From Tenrec ecaudatus (taxonomy: Eukaryota; Chordata; Mammalia; Afrosoricida; Tenrecidae): 64,000 bases of DNA. Where the stretch lies: contig NC_134537.1 in assembly GCF_050624435.1 (NCBI RefSeq), forward strand, positions 124,906,086-124,970,085. The letters are read 5' to 3'. The translations under genes were made by a program, and so were the position numbers. This document shows positions 10,560 to 21,387 of this stretch, one piece after another (the stretch's first letter is position 1; the number at the start of each line of letters is the position of its first letter). Under the pieces are notes generated by a model, which was not told the DNA's origin, made no database searches, and saw only the letters and a program-made list of their open reading frames with translations.

Positions 10560-11020
10560 AAGTTTTAATTGCTCTGACAAATGGCATAGCGGTGAGGCGA
10601 TGCTGTGCCAGTTCATGAACAGGCTTCACAGCTCCTACTGCCTGCCTCTTGGACATCTGCCTGTAGGGAGAGACAGCAATGCTGGCCATCCCCAGCTAGT
10701 CCAGCCGTCCCAGCTCACCCGGGCATCTGGGTGAAGGAGACAGGTCCGTTCCAATGCAGAAGAACCAGGGCCGCAGACCGATGGTCCCAATCAAGTTGTT
10801 GCTAACATTTCTAGCCCTGCAAGCCACAACTGAGAGTTCCAATTCTGTGGAGAAGTCACGAACCATCTCCACATAGTGCCTTGCCCGAGTTCTTGGCCCA
10901 CAGAGTTGTAAGCATAATAAAATGGTCGTTATTTTATACAATCGGGTTTAGGTGTTATTGGGTGTCTGCCCATAGGCAATTGGAACACTGTTGATCTGGC
11001 CATGTTTTCATGCTTCATAT
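10560..11020. other. Unassigned, no gene seen
   Basis: Moderately GC-rich. The 'aataaaatggtcgttatttt' segment near 10917 resembles the ends of old LTR elements, but I cannot name one. Confidence 0.3.
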
Positions 11021-11034
11021 GAAATACTGGTACC

Positions 11035-11344
11035 GCGGGGAGGGAGGGAAAAAAAAAAGAGGACCTGATGCAAAGGGCTTAAGTGGAGAGCAAATGCTTT
11101 GAGAATGATTGGGGCAGGGAATGTACGGATGTGCTTTATACAATTGATGTATGTATATGTATGAATTGTGATAAGAGTTGTATGAGTCCCTAATAAAATG
11201 TAAAAAAAGAAAAGAGGAGGGAAAAAAAAGAAAATGATTAGGGCAAAGAATGTACAGATGTGCTTTATACAATTGATGTATGTATATGTATGGACTGTGA
11301 TAAGAGTTGTATGAGCCCCTAATAAATTGTTTAAAAAAAAAAAA
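11035..11344 (+). mobile_element. Two tandem young LINE 3' ends
   Basis: Copy A (11035-11212) has the G/A-rich block and ends 'gagtccctaataaaatg' plus an A-run. Copy B (11213-11344) repeats the last part, 'ggcaaagaatgtacagatg' to 'gagcccctaataaattg' plus an A-run. Copy B lacks about 50 bp present in copy A. The A-run of copy B leads directly into EIF1 sequence. Confidence 0.8.
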
Positions 11345-11346
11345 GA

Positions 11347-11769
11347 ATTCAACAGCGCAATGGCAGGAAGACCCTGACCACTGTCCAAGGGATCGCTGAT
11401 GACTACGACAAAAAGAAGCTAGTGAAGGCCTTTGAGAAGAAATTTGCCTGCAATGGTACTGTGATTGAGCATCCAGAATATGGAGAAGGGATTCAGCTCC
11501 AGGGTGACCAGCCCAAGAACATATGCCAGTTCCTTGTAGAGATCGGACTGGCTAGGGACGACCAGCTGAAGGGTCATGGGTTTTAAGTGCTTGTGGCTCA
11601 CGGAAGCTTAAGTGAGGATTTCCTTGCAATGAGTAGAAAACTTCCCTCTGTCCCTAGTCACAAGTTTAAAACCTCACAGCTTGTACGATGTAACCATTTG
11701 GGGTCCACTTTTAACTTGTACTAGTGTAACTCCTTCATACAATAAACTGAAAAGAGCCACACAAAAAAA
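11347..11769 (+). pseudogene. EIF1: EIF1 processed pseudogene, 5' truncated
   Basis: An open frame from 11347 to the TAA at 11584-11586 encodes 79 residues. They match the C-terminal 79 residues (35-113) of translation initiation factor eIF1/SUI1, the factor that guards start-codon choice on the 40S ribosome. There are no indels. I count five differences from the mammalian protein as I know it: K to E in 'KAFEKKF', V to G in 'YGEGIQL', R to P in 'DQPKN', K to R in 'LARDD', V to G in 'LKGHGF'. The residues 'FLVEIGLARDDQLK' fit EIF1, not the paralogue EIF1B. The 3' UTR follows with an AATAAA at 11741-11746 and a short A-tail at 11763-11769. There is no intron and no start codon. It lies inside a shared target-site duplication with LINE 3' ends, so it was made by L1-type retrotransposition. 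Confidence 0.93.
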
Positions 11770-11999
11770 GAAATACTGGTACCAAGCAGGGAAGTATTTC
11801 GAATACATTGATATTGGCATTGAGGGCCTATTTGTAGGGAAAGCTTTATAAAAGGATATGCTATTTTTATTTTTTATCATGAGTTGTTGAGGTATTTAGA
11901 CTCACAAGTCCATCATCCAAGGTACCAATGGATTGATTGCTCATCGGAAACACTGGCATCCGCACAAATCATCCAATAAAACACTGCAGTGTTGCTGTT

Positions 12000-12500
12000 G
12001 TTATTGTTGCTGTTGCTGTTCATTGCCATCAGTGTCGTTCTGACTCGCACCAGCCCTGTGTACCACGGAACGCAACACTGCTCAGTCCTGCGCCGTCTTC
12101 ACAATTGTGATGTTTGAGACCACTGCTGCAGCCACGGTGTCCATCCATCTCGTCGAGGGCCTGCCTCTTTCTTGCTGACCCTCCACTTGGCCAAGCATGA
12201 TACCCTTTTCCAGGGACTGATTTCTCCTGATAACATATCCAAAGTTTGTGAGATGAAGTCTTGCCACCCTCTCTTCTCAGAAGCATTCTTTCCAGCCAGG
12301 CCTGGGTGTTCTTCTGGCAGGCCACGGTACTTCCAATAATTTTCAACAAGACCATAATTCAGATGTATCCATTCTTCCTCAGTCTTCCTGATCCACAGTC
12401 CAACTCCCACAGGCATATAAGGCAATCGGAAGTATCATGACTTGGGTCAGGCCCCATGCTACTCCTCCAAGAGACATCCTTGCTCTTGACTAAAGTAGAA
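12000..12500 (-). mobile_element. RTE/BovB-type LINE, 3' end with simple-repeat tail
   Basis: The copy begins on the plus strand with a (GTTGCT)-like tail at 12000-12020, as RTE elements end in short repeats rather than poly(A). It continues with the C-terminal RT region. Minus-strand frames read 'RRNQSLEKG', 'QERGRPSTRWMD' and 'NITIVKTAQD', the typical RTE C-terminus. Frames are broken. Confidence 0.85.
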
Positions 12501-12704
12501 GTCTAATATTTCCTACTTTCCAACCATCTAAAGGATTCTTGCAGTGGTGACCCACCTAGACCCTGAACTATGTCACGTCACTTAGGAAACATTAGTTTGT
12601 TTGCTTAAGATGATTATGACTATGTGGCTTACCTACTAGTCTGAAAGAGTAACATTGATCACTGATGACCAATCATATCTTTTACTGTTCATCCTAGAGT
12701 AATA
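12501..12704. other. Unassigned
   Basis: No feature recognised. Confidence 0.3.
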
Positions 12705-12960
12705 ATAAAAATAACTGATATGGGTCTAGTGCCTCCTATGTGTCCTGGGTCGTGCTTAACACTTTATGTATATTAATTTACATAAGGATTAAACAACACT
12801 ACGGAGTGAAAAAAAAGTGCCGTTATCCTGATCTTGCCGATGAGGAACTGATTCTCAGAGAGGTTAAATGTACCCATGATCACAGCTCTTTAAGCCACTA
12901 ACTCAGTTTCAAATCCAACAGTGGCTCCTGAGTCTGTGCTCTAAGTACTGCTCCAGAAGA
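12705..12960 (-). mobile_element. MIR element
   Basis: Minus-strand MIR: 'gatgaggaactgattctcag', 'agaggttaaatgtacccatg', then 'ctgagtctgtgctctaagta'. Old and diverged. Confidence 0.7.
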
Positions 12961-13039
12961 CCCTCTCCCTGGAAGCATCTCTGACCTACTTCTTTAGAGA
13001 GTGGTCATCTCGTAATTATGCCCACATGGGCGTGAAGTA

Positions 13040-13315
13040 TAGCCAGAGCGCTCCTGAGATGCAAGGAGGGGGAGATCTCATCTCACACACTTTGGACGTG
13101 TTGTCAGGAGAGACTAGTCCCTGGAGAAGGACCTCATGCAGCAAAAATGAGGAAGACCCTCGGCAAGATGGACTGACACGGCGGCTGCAACAGTGGGCAG
13201 ACGCATAGGAACAATTGGGAGGACAGCACAGGACCAGTGTTTCATTCTGCGATGAGAATAAGGTCACCAGGCGTTGGAACTGACTCCGTGGCACCTGACT
13301 AAACAACACCAGCTG
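13040..13315 (+). mobile_element. RTE/BovB-type LINE, 3' end
   Basis: Plus-strand 3' end: 'ttggacgtgttgtcaggaga', 'ggctgcaacagtgggcagac', 'ggcacctgactaaacaacac'. It ends in the AAC-type tail. Confidence 0.8.
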
Positions 13316-13401
13316 CAGTGTATCTCTGACAGCTGATTTGATATTGAAAAGACTGCAGCAGAACCTCACGGATCTATCAAAGCACTTCCCTTCCTCCAGA
13401 G

Positions 13402-13840
13402 TCAGGACTGCTCTTCCTCACAAAGACGTCTTGACTGCCTAAAATACTTCCGCAAAATGGTGCACAGAGTGTCTACACGCTGCTCTAGCTGTTCTGCCTG
13501 CTCATAAAATCTCCAAACGAACTCATCTTTTTCTAGGGCAGGAATTCTCAACCTTCTTGATGCCGCGGCCCTTTCATACAGCTCCTCGTATTGTGCTGAC
13601 TCCCCCCCAACCATAAAATTATTTTCATGGCTACTTCATAGCTGTGATTTTGCTACTGTTATGAATTGGGTGATCCTTGTGAAAGGGTCGTTCAACCCTC
13701 CCCCCAAGGGGTCGTGACCCACAGGGTGAGAGCCATTGTTCTAGGGCAAAGTTTATTAGTGCCAATATAATGGAGACCCTCATATAGTCTGAAAAATAGC
13801 TCCAGAGGGTCCCCCAAGAAATATTACTGACTATCGCCTC
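13402..13840 (-). pseudogene. Coding-like exon split by a SPIN element
   Basis: If the hAT insert (13539-13738) and one copy of its duplication are ignored, the minus strand holds one open frame of 76 codons. It starts just after a plausible splice acceptor ('cctctttgggggttctccag', ending at 13841) and stops at 13402-13404. The downstream half reads 'DEFVWRFYEQAEQLEQRVD' and 'CTILRKYFRQSRRLCEEEQ', with charged heptad-like spacing that suggests a helix. The upstream half has a hydrophobic stretch 'VSIILALINFAL'. As it stands the insert brings stop codons, so the frame is dead. I do not recognise the protein. It may be a lost last exon, a retropseudogene, or chance. Confidence 0.4.
13539..13738 (+). 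mobile_element. SPIN-like hAT non-autonomous element with perfect 8-bp TSD
   Basis: A 200-bp element with ends 'caggaattctcaacctt' and 'gggtgagagccattg', which are inverted and match the ends of SPIN (CAGTGGTTCTCAACC type). The interior carries 'accataaaattattttcatg' and 'gtgaaagggtcgtt'. The 8-bp duplication ttctaggg is exact at 13531-13538 and 13739-13746, as hAT transposases make. It encodes nothing. Confidence 0.85.
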
Positions 13841-13859
13841 CTGGAGAACCCCCAAAGAG

Positions 13860-15465
13860 GAATAGCATTAGTTTCTCAACCCATTCAGAACCCCTCTGCA
13901 TCCTGACCTTCCACTAGCCCCTCGGTTGCAATGGCAGAAGCCCATCCCGATCCAAATCCAGCTAGCTGTCAAAGAACAATCGGTGTGCAAATGCATGTTT
14001 CTTTGTCTTGGGTGTCACTTGGCGGTTTGTTCAGGTTCGGTTCCTGCAGCTGCGCACAGCCGCCATTAAACATAGACACGAGCACAGTCCTTTCCATGCC
14101 TGTAATTGTAAACCCAACCCAACCCGAATTCATGCTAAAACTCATTTTTATTTTAACAAAAATTCCACCCATAAAAACTAATTATTGTCTTTTGTTCATG
14201 AAAGGTTTTTATAATGCTGTAAGTCCACATAATTAAAATGCCACAGGTTTTAGCTCTAAGTGATTGGAAGTTACTAAAACTCACTCCCATTCATTACCAT
14301 CGCATATCAAACATCTGTTACATTCTAGGCAATGCACTGGCTGCTAAAAAGAAGGACATAAATACGACAGAGCCCTTACCTGTGGAGACCGTGCAGTTTG
14401 TAGGAGACGGGTAAATACTCTCTCCAAAAGAGAGAGAGAGAGAGGAGAGAGAGGTAAAATAAAATATGCTTGGTGCCGCACTGCCAGAGGCACTTACAAA
14501 GTACAGAGGGAGGCGGCGGAGGAAGGGGCGATTCATTAGAGGGATGACAGTGGGAATGGAGAAGACCTCAGACGGTGGGTAGTCATGGCCTAACATGAAA
14601 AGGTAAGCACCCAACGTATGAGGTTGATATATTGTATTTTTTCAACTCTTTGGATCATGATCATTGGTAAATCTCTATCCCAGGGAAATGCGCTGGAAGA
14701 AATATGGAAATCAGATGATCAGTTTGACATTGGTTCATGTTTATTTGTTTTTATATGAGAGTCAATTCAAGTTTTCTCCAATCATAATTTCACAGTCATT
14801 CATTTGCATTCTGAGCTTTCTATTAGGTAGGATAGAAAAGAGGTGATATTACAACTCTCCTGCCAGGATTTGTACCTTTCACTGGTACCCCGATGTGTGT
14901 TGGGGGAAGAGGGGAAGGTGTCCTATAGCTGATACCTCCCAGGAGTGCTAGGGTGGGGAAACATGTGACTAATTGCTGGGACAGTACTTGATGTACTGTC
15001 ATTAATGTCACAAATTCAGGCATTTCCCGGATTACAGATAGGGTCCGTTTCAAAATGTGTCTCTAAGTTTAATTTGTTCCTATGTCAAAACAATCAGGCA
15101 TGGTTTGTATCTGACATGAGGGAGTCAACTGTTTGCCTTAGTATGTAGTAAATAGTGTAATTTTCTATGCATAAAAAATTAAACACTCCAGGATACACCA
15201 AAGCATCCTTAACACTATCGCACAATAATAAAATGATGCTGTCGATGTGTGTGACAAAGCTGTGTGCATTTGTGAGGACAACAGACTGTGTATATACCTT
15301 GAGGCCTTAATATCCTGGACCTGAAAGGACGTTGCTCCGTAACTACAGCTGCTACGAAAGTCAGGAACTGCTTGAAGAGAAATGCTCAGGTGTAACTCTT
15401 TGTTTCTGCTTTACATGGAAGAGTAATAAACGACAGCTTATGTGGTAAAAATAAAGATATTTTTC
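13860..15465. other. Long unassigned stretch with one GA microsatellite
   Basis: No gene or named repeat recognised over 1.6 kb. The only clear structure is a GA-rich run at 14429-14453. This may be one of the few spans of unique DNA here. Confidence 0.4.
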
Positions 15466-15466
15466 A

Positions 15467-15526
15467 GCATTTACTTTTATTTGCTGGAATGAAATTCCAG
15501 CATTTATTTTTATTTGCTGGAATAGA
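15467..15526. repeat. Near-identical 26-bp direct repeat with palindromic junction
   Basis: 'cagcatttacttttatttgc...' is repeated after a 7-bp spacer with one mismatch. The junction 'gctggaatgaaattccagc' is itself an inverted repeat. Confidence 0.7.
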
Positions 15527-15539
15527 ATTATCTGTTGGG

Positions 15540-16040
15540 TTTTTAAAGTCTAATTGCCAAGTTCTACCCTTAATTGTGTCTCCCCAAAAAGGAAAGTGGA
15601 TGCTCAGTGGTGGAGGCCCCCAGCAGTGGAAATTACAAGCTGCCAGGACGCTGCCATCTTGCCAAAGATCCATCGTGCCCAGGCAACAGGCCTGCTCTCC
15701 CCCAGACCACAGCAGATGGCAGACTTACAAAAGGAAGAGGGGGGCCAGCTAAAAATAGAGAGCTTGAGGAAACACTATGGTTAATCGGAGAACTACGACC
15801 CGAAACATGGAGTCGTCAATGCGCTAAGAGAAAATGATCCAGACGCTTAGGAAACGAGTGGAATCGCATCTACCGAGAAAACAAATACAGCCCCCGGAAG
15901 CAGGAGCGTGACTAGGATGCCTCGGGGTTATTGATCTTCGAAAGTTCCCCGGGAATTGGTGCTTTTGCTGCTCTTGGAGGAGTTCCAACCCAAGCCTACT
16001 TAATAGGCTACGTTAAGGAGGTCATAGGTGGACGCCTAGA
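15540..16040. other. Unassigned GC-richer stretch
   Basis: Three overlapping plus-strand frames of 76-87 codons run through 15489-15837, as expected by chance in GC-rich DNA. A short frame near 15915-16050 reads 'GAFAALGGVPTQAYLIGYV', protein-like but isolated. No call is made. Confidence 0.25.
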
Positions 16041-16044
16041 ATAG

Positions 16045-16700
16045 AGCTGCCTCCTTAAAGTAGACTCAGCCTTAATGATGTGGGTGGAGTAAAACTTGCG
16101 AATCTTCGTTTGCTGGTGGGCACAACTCAAAGTGAGACCAAGCAGCTACAAATTCCATTGACCATCAGAGCAGACCAGGTACAAGACATATTATACTGGG
16201 CAAATCTGCTGCCCACAATCGCTTCAACACATCAAAGAGCAGAGACGCCATGGTGAGGACTAAGGTGCAGGCATTCCCAATAGCTTCATCCTCGTGAAAA
16301 AACTGAACAAGGAATAGGTAAGACAGGAGAGATTTTGATGCATGTGAATTATGGTGCTGGCAAAGAATATGAAAGTTCTACTGACGTCCAGAAGAACAAC
16401 TAAATCTATCCTGGAGGAAGTACACCTGGAGCGTTCCTCAGAAGCAAGGATGAGAAGACTTCATCTCGTGTCTTTGGACACATTATCAGGAGAGATCGGT
16501 CCCTGGAAAAGGGCACCATGCTTGGGAGAGGGTCAGGGGAAAAGAGGGAACTTGTCAAGGAGATAGATGGACACAGTAGCTGCAACAATGTACTCAAATA
16601 TAACAGCCCTTGTGAGCCTGGTGTGTGGGGCTGGAGGAGTGTGTTTTATCCTGTTGTACATAGGGTTGATATCAATCAGAGCCAACTCCTTAGAACCTAG
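16045..16700 (+). mobile_element. RTE/BovB-type LINE with internal deletion
   Basis: The 5' region (16045-16175: 'agagctgcctccttaaagta', 'ggtggagtaaaacttgcg') is followed directly by the 3' region (16195-16700: 'gggcaaatctgctgccca', 'tggacacattatcaggagag', 'gttgtacatagggttgat'). The endonuclease and most of the RT are missing, giving a short derivative. Confidence 0.7.
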
Positions 16701-17809
16701 CATCATCCATGAGGTGACGCTTGGGTTCCATGCTAGATAAAAGAGCTGCCAGGTCTCAGCCTTGTCTCAGAGAAGGAAAGTTGAAGGGTGAGCTCAAGCA
16801 GATGGACAAAAATTCGACGACTCGTTCCTGTGCTAAGAAACCCCAGTCAAAATTCTGGACACTGAACTTTCTGTGTGATAAAAGACGTGGTAGCGTGTTC
16901 CTTTGGGGGCCATGGCAGCTGTGTGTTGGAACCCCCATAAGACCTCAGCCTATGGGCCTCTTCCTTTATATCAGGTTAGGGTGAGTGAAACTATCGCCCT
17001 AAGAACAAAACCTTCCTGAGTTCTCTGCGTGGGTCCAGTGAATCAAATCTGAGGGCGCAGTGGCAACTAGAAGATCAGACGTGAAGGGGCTGGAGGCCCC
17101 TAAGCTTGTGGCAGGTCTCCAGAGGGGCCGGGGGACCTCGGAAATGTCATCCCGTGGCCCTAAGTGTGGGTCTTGAGGCTGAGACCTTGTACAGCCTACC
17201 TATTTCGAGAGAACTGTACCCTAAAACTTATGAGATCTGACCCGCCTTCTAGCCATGAAGGTCACAGGGAGAAGTAGTGCGTTTGCAGTTGGTGTCGGAG
17301 AGAATCTTTGGAATAAAGGTTAGAACTTGACTCAGAGAGCTACCTAATGTATGTGACGGAAGCAGATCTCAGAAGAAAATGTTAGCATTAGCTGCATAGA
17401 TTCCACATCAGATGTCTGCAGAGGGTACTAACTAGCTCTGGACAAAGGCGAGACTTCTGGATACAAGGTACAAGCTTTAAGGTGCTTTAACTCTGGTGAC
17501 TGTCCAAATATCAACCAAAACAGCTGTCAAGAACTCACCCTACGGCCGATGGGCAGTCTGTGTGATCTTGCTGCTCATCTCCTTCTTGCAGTGGAAGAGA
17601 CAGTGATGGCCGCTAGTCTTGACAATTCTCTCAGAAGAATTTGCTTCTTGCTACGGGGCAAAACCTGCTTGAAGGTAAACTCTGGCTCACTGAGCATTAA
17701 AACTGATACCATTAGAGAGCTGAGAATAAAGTATCATGATGGGAATCCTAGTAAAGAAAACATTGCCAATCATTTAAGTTACCATTTAAAAACGGTTCAC
17801 TTTAAATCA
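16701..17809. other. Unassigned, no gene seen
   Basis: No recognised repeat. The 102-codon frame at 17549-17857 runs into an L1 fragment and has no family signature. Confidence 0.3.
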
Positions 17810-18180
17810 CAAAGCACTCCTCGCTTGGATGGACCTGAAGAACATTTTACTGAGTGAACTCACAGACGGACTAATACTCTATTTGACTACTGCTACAGAG
17901 AAGATTAAGCCAACAAGGACTTTTATACCAAAGGGAACAGACTTTGGAGGTTGTGGGGGTAGGGGGTGGGGGACAGATAACAGTAGACTCGCGGGCATTA
18001 ACTTGGGGGAAAGGGAAGATGGTATCCCACAGAAAGAAAGCAAAAGCAAAGGCAGAGGAGTAGAGGAAGCTAATGGGGGCGGGGGGTTTGGTAAGTAGTT
18101 GAATACAAAATTGATTCTCTGACATGTAAACCCCAACTTCATTCACAATTTTTAAAATTGTTAAATGAATAAATAAAATT
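17810..18180 (+). mobile_element. Old L1 3' end
   Basis: 'gaagaacattttactgagtg' corresponds to the ORF2 end / 3' UTR junction of mammalian L1. A G-rich block at 17945-17972 and an AT-rich end with 'gaataaataaaatt' follow. Highly diverged. Confidence 0.5.
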
Positions 18181-18879
18181 ATTCCATTTCTCCCTTAAAT
18201 ACTTCAAAATATAAGGGAAACATGCATATTAAATAATTAGCTTTTGAAAGAAAAGGGTCACCTGGAGTTAGCTTAGAGACTGAATACATTAACGTGGTTT
18301 GTTTGCATGATTTGTAAAGCCCAAGCACATAAAGTTGGTAGAGGACATAATTTTGGCCAGATTCACCAAGTCGTCAGCAGTCTAATTATGTAATATAAAT
18401 TGTATATTTAGATAAATTATTAAAATGTCCTAGAAAAGTCCATAATGAGCCAGATAGCTAGGAATAAGGGCTTCCACACGCACAGTAAGGACACAGACCA
18501 GATGTGTAACTGGTTGCTTAGAAACAAGAAATCAGTGCGCCACAAATGTTACAGAACCAAATAATAGGACGCCACAAAGAAAGAGCTCATTAAAATTTGA
18601 TTGTGTACATAAAAGAACCATTGATGTGAACCGAGTCACTCTACTTGATTCAACAGGTACACCCTGTGAATGGGCAAGAGCGGACGCTGGGTCCGCGCCA
18701 CGTGTGGAAGACTCGTCTCCGGCTTTCCTTTGCTTCTTCCTCTCTCCATGGAGGGAGGGTTTGCAGAGCCTGCCAGCAGCCATGTTCCTGGTCTGGCACA
18801 CTTCAAGACCCTGGACGCTCGTTAGTAAACTCTAACTGGATCCCCTGTCCAGACAAACAGCACTGAGCCTGACTCTAGG
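18181..18879. other. Unassigned, no gene seen
   Basis: AT-rich to 18550, then GC-richer. No hallmark recognised. Confidence 0.3.
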
Positions 18880-19440
18880 GGCAGGAGGAGCTCTGTATGT
18901 GAGAAAATAGTGTGGGAACCACATTTGAACTTCTCTGGTTACACCAAGAAGGAGAATCCAAGGCCACACCAACCCCAAGGCAGAAGTCAAATCTGCCTTC
19001 ATAGTCCATCCTCCTTCCTTCCCCTACTCTAGCACCAAGCATCTCTCCCAAGATACTCTACTTCCCTGCCGTGCTCCATAACGCATTGAATGGTCACACG
19101 GAATTCACCGAAAACGCTGACAATTAAGGAATTTGAGGGAGAAGCTCATAGGACAGTTCTTCTGCCTGTGAACACCTCCACAGCCAGGCTGGCAGCCATG
19201 TCTCTGCCTGGCCTTGGCCTCTCAGCCACATGGGCCCCTGTCCTTTGTTTGGTTTTGTGGTCCAGGAAGCTTAGCATTGTGCTTCCTGACCTCAGGGCTG
19301 CCCCTCAACTGCTTCCTGGGGTCAGCGCTGCAGCCTCCACTACCTCCAAAGCCTCTTTCTGACAGGAATTTCCCACAAGGCCTGCCGCTGACTCTTTTTT
19401 GTGGATGGCCGCAGGATTCTAGGAAGACTCTCAGGTGCAG
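18880..19440. repeat. Unnamed dispersed repeat, family Z (copy 2)
   Basis: Second copy of the repeat at 5880-6575, with the same blocks in the same order on the same strand. The family is not recognised. Confidence 0.45.
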
Positions 19441-19709
19441 AGGAATGGTGAACCGGACCCATTTCCTCTATCAGAGTTTCGTAACCCTGTTGGCATGTTC
19501 TTCACGATAATGCTGGTTGAAAAAGCCTTTCTGACAGCAGATGTGTTGGTTCTGTTCAGATTCTTCTTGCCCACAGTGCTGTGGACACGATTTCACGGAA
19601 GAGGGCTTCGTGGTGTGGTCATCTCTACTCTATTTCCTCTCTACTGGAAATACGTCCCAGATTTGCAAATTGTGTAGTAAATAAATGTTCGTCAACTGCT
19701 ATTATTGCC

Positions 19710-20010
19710 GTAAAATACTTTGGATTTCACAAATGAGAGAGGGAAGCATGAACGCACCCACACACGGTGGCGAGGGGAAATTGGGACCCTCATAAGGTCC
19801 TGATAGAGATTCTAAACGGTGCGGCACTTTGGGGGAAAGTCGAGCTTTTTCACAAGTGATACACAGGCCTACCGAGGGACCAGCCATTCCACTCCTCCTT
19901 ATAGATCGAGAAGACGTGAAATGATTACACGTGTTCACGAGAGGAGAGAAAAAGGCTCGTACGAGAATGTTCGTAGCAGCATCATTCCTCAGATCCAGGA
20001 AGGCAGGCAA
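19710..20010 (+). mobile_element. Old L1, ORF2 3' end fragment
   Basis: 'gtgcggcactttgggggaaa', 'ccagccattccactcctcct', 'acgagaatgttcgtagcagc' and 'atcattcctcag' follow the order of the conserved end of mammalian L1 ORF2. CpG-rich mutations and frame breaks show it is dead. Confidence 0.65.
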
Positions 20011-20470
20011 CCTGCGTGAAAGCGTAAAGCCCGAACACGAGCTATTCACGGGGCCGCCCGCGGTTTCCAGAGGGCGCCCTAAATCCGCTTTGGGTCTCCG
20101 CAGAGATTGAGACTCCATTGAGTTCTTTCTGACCATTGGCCGGCATTGTGGGGAAAAAAAAAAAAGGCTTTGGCCTGGACACTGTGTGTTTTCTGGGACT
20201 CCCTTCATCAATGCAGGAGGGCCAGCCCATCCCTCAGAATCCTGCCTGTGTATGCCTCCGAGGGCCACCTGGTCATGAGTAATGTAGCCCAACCAATGTG
20301 GTAGGCGGGCCCTGGAACAACCTTGTCAACCTTTCCAATGGGCAATACATGAATCCCATCCACGGTCCCTTCCCCACGCTGCTGTCCTGTCTGCAACGGT
20401 TATGAATCGATTTGCTACCTGTCATGATTTTGCGAATTTCCTTTATTCTCCATATCCTTTGTAAGTGGCT
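20011..20470 (+). repeat. Unnamed dispersed repeat, family Y (copy 1)
   Basis: This resembles 24380-24803 plus 25227-25345. Shared blocks in order are 'aatccgctttgggtctccgc' against 'gatccgttttgagtctccac', 'gaatcccatcca' against 'tggatccca', and 'gatttgctacct' against 'gatctgctacca'. It is probably an LTR or similar element. Confidence 0.45.
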
Positions 20471-20569
20471 GTGGATCCTTGGACCCCATACTTATGCCCT
20501 TGTGCTGAGGGGTTCGCCCATCAGAATGGCCTGTCTGAAGGCTTCCTACGTGTGGTTGTATCGGTAGCC

Positions 20570-21195
20570 GCCACCGCGCCAGTTCTGACCCATCGTCCTC
20601 CTATGCACAACAGCATGAAACACTACCTGGTGCTTCGCTCCCCTTCCTCAGAATTGTTCTTCCTTTTGATCCCGCAGTTTCGGCCACTGTGTCAATCCAT
20701 CCTGCCCAGGGCCTCTTTTTTGCTGCTCCACTACTTTCCCAAGCACGATTTCCTCCTCCAGGGACCAGTCTCTCCTGAATACATGTCTAAAGTACAGGAG
20801 ACGGAGTCTCACCATTCTTGTCTCTTAGGAGCATTCTGACTGTACTTCTTCCAAGCCAGATTTGTTTGTTCTTTTGGGAGTCCATGGAATTTTCAATATT
20901 CTTTACCAGCACCATAATTCAGAGTCATTTATTCTTCTTTCATCTTTCGTCAATGTCCAACTTTCATGTGCATATGAGGCAATTGAAAATATCAGGGCCT
21001 GGACCAAGTGTACCAAGTCCTCAAAGTAATCTCCTTGCTTTTCAACAGTTTAAAGAGGACTTGTGCAGATTTACCCAATGTAATGTGTCATGTGATCTCA
21101 TGGCTGCTGCTTGACGAGCATTGACTGTGGGTCTAAGCTAGATTCAATCCTGGACAACTTCGATCTTTATTCCATTTATCATGTTCTCTGCGAGC
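20570..21195 (-). mobile_element. RTE/BovB-type LINE, 3' portion
   Basis: From the 3' end ('cctatgcacaacagcatgaa') through 'ctctcctgaatacatgtcta' to 'atgtaatgtgtcatgtgatc'. 5' truncated. Confidence 0.85.
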
Positions 21196-21204
21196 CCACT
21201 TGTA

Positions 21205-21383
21205 AGGCTTTTGCTCATAATGGTTATGTGTTGGGCTGCAATCCAAGACTCGGTGGTTGGAAACCACCAGCTACTCCTCCAGAGAAAGACAGGGTTTCCA
21301 TTCTCATCCCTAGTTACCGTCTCAGAAACACCAGGGGCAGTTCTACCCTGTCACATAGGGTTGCTGTGAGTCAGCAGTCTACC
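21205..21383 (+). mobile_element. AfroSINE copy between two RTE pieces
   Basis: 'taatggttatgtgttgggct', 'ggttggaaaccaccagctac', tail 'gggttgctgtgagtcagcag'. It separates two minus-strand RTE fragments. Confidence 0.8.
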
Positions 21384-21387
21384 AGAC

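Larger units (their letters stand above)
11021..11783 (+). repeat. 14-bp target-site duplication bracketing LINE + EIF1 composite
   Basis: The 14-mer gaaatactggtacc occurs at 11021-11034 and again at 11770-11783, with the LINE 3' ends and the EIF1 retropseudogene between. The match is exact. The length and the A-rich 3' boundary fit L1-type target-primed integration. Confidence 0.85.

Noticed and set aside
11347..11586. EIF1 as a functional gene
   Set aside because: It lacks the first 34 codons and a start codon, is intronless, has a poly(A) tail and lies within retrotransposed sequence.
15915..16050. Short protein-like frame with 'GAFAALGGVPTQAYLIGYV'
   Set aside because: Isolated, under 60 codons, broken upstream, and no family recognised. 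Kept only as a note.
19702..20292. 196-codon minus-strand ORF, the longest in the window
   Set aside because: It overlaps an old plus-strand L1 fragment and family Y repeat on the opposite strand and shows no domain. It is likely a chance frame in CpG-rich repeat.
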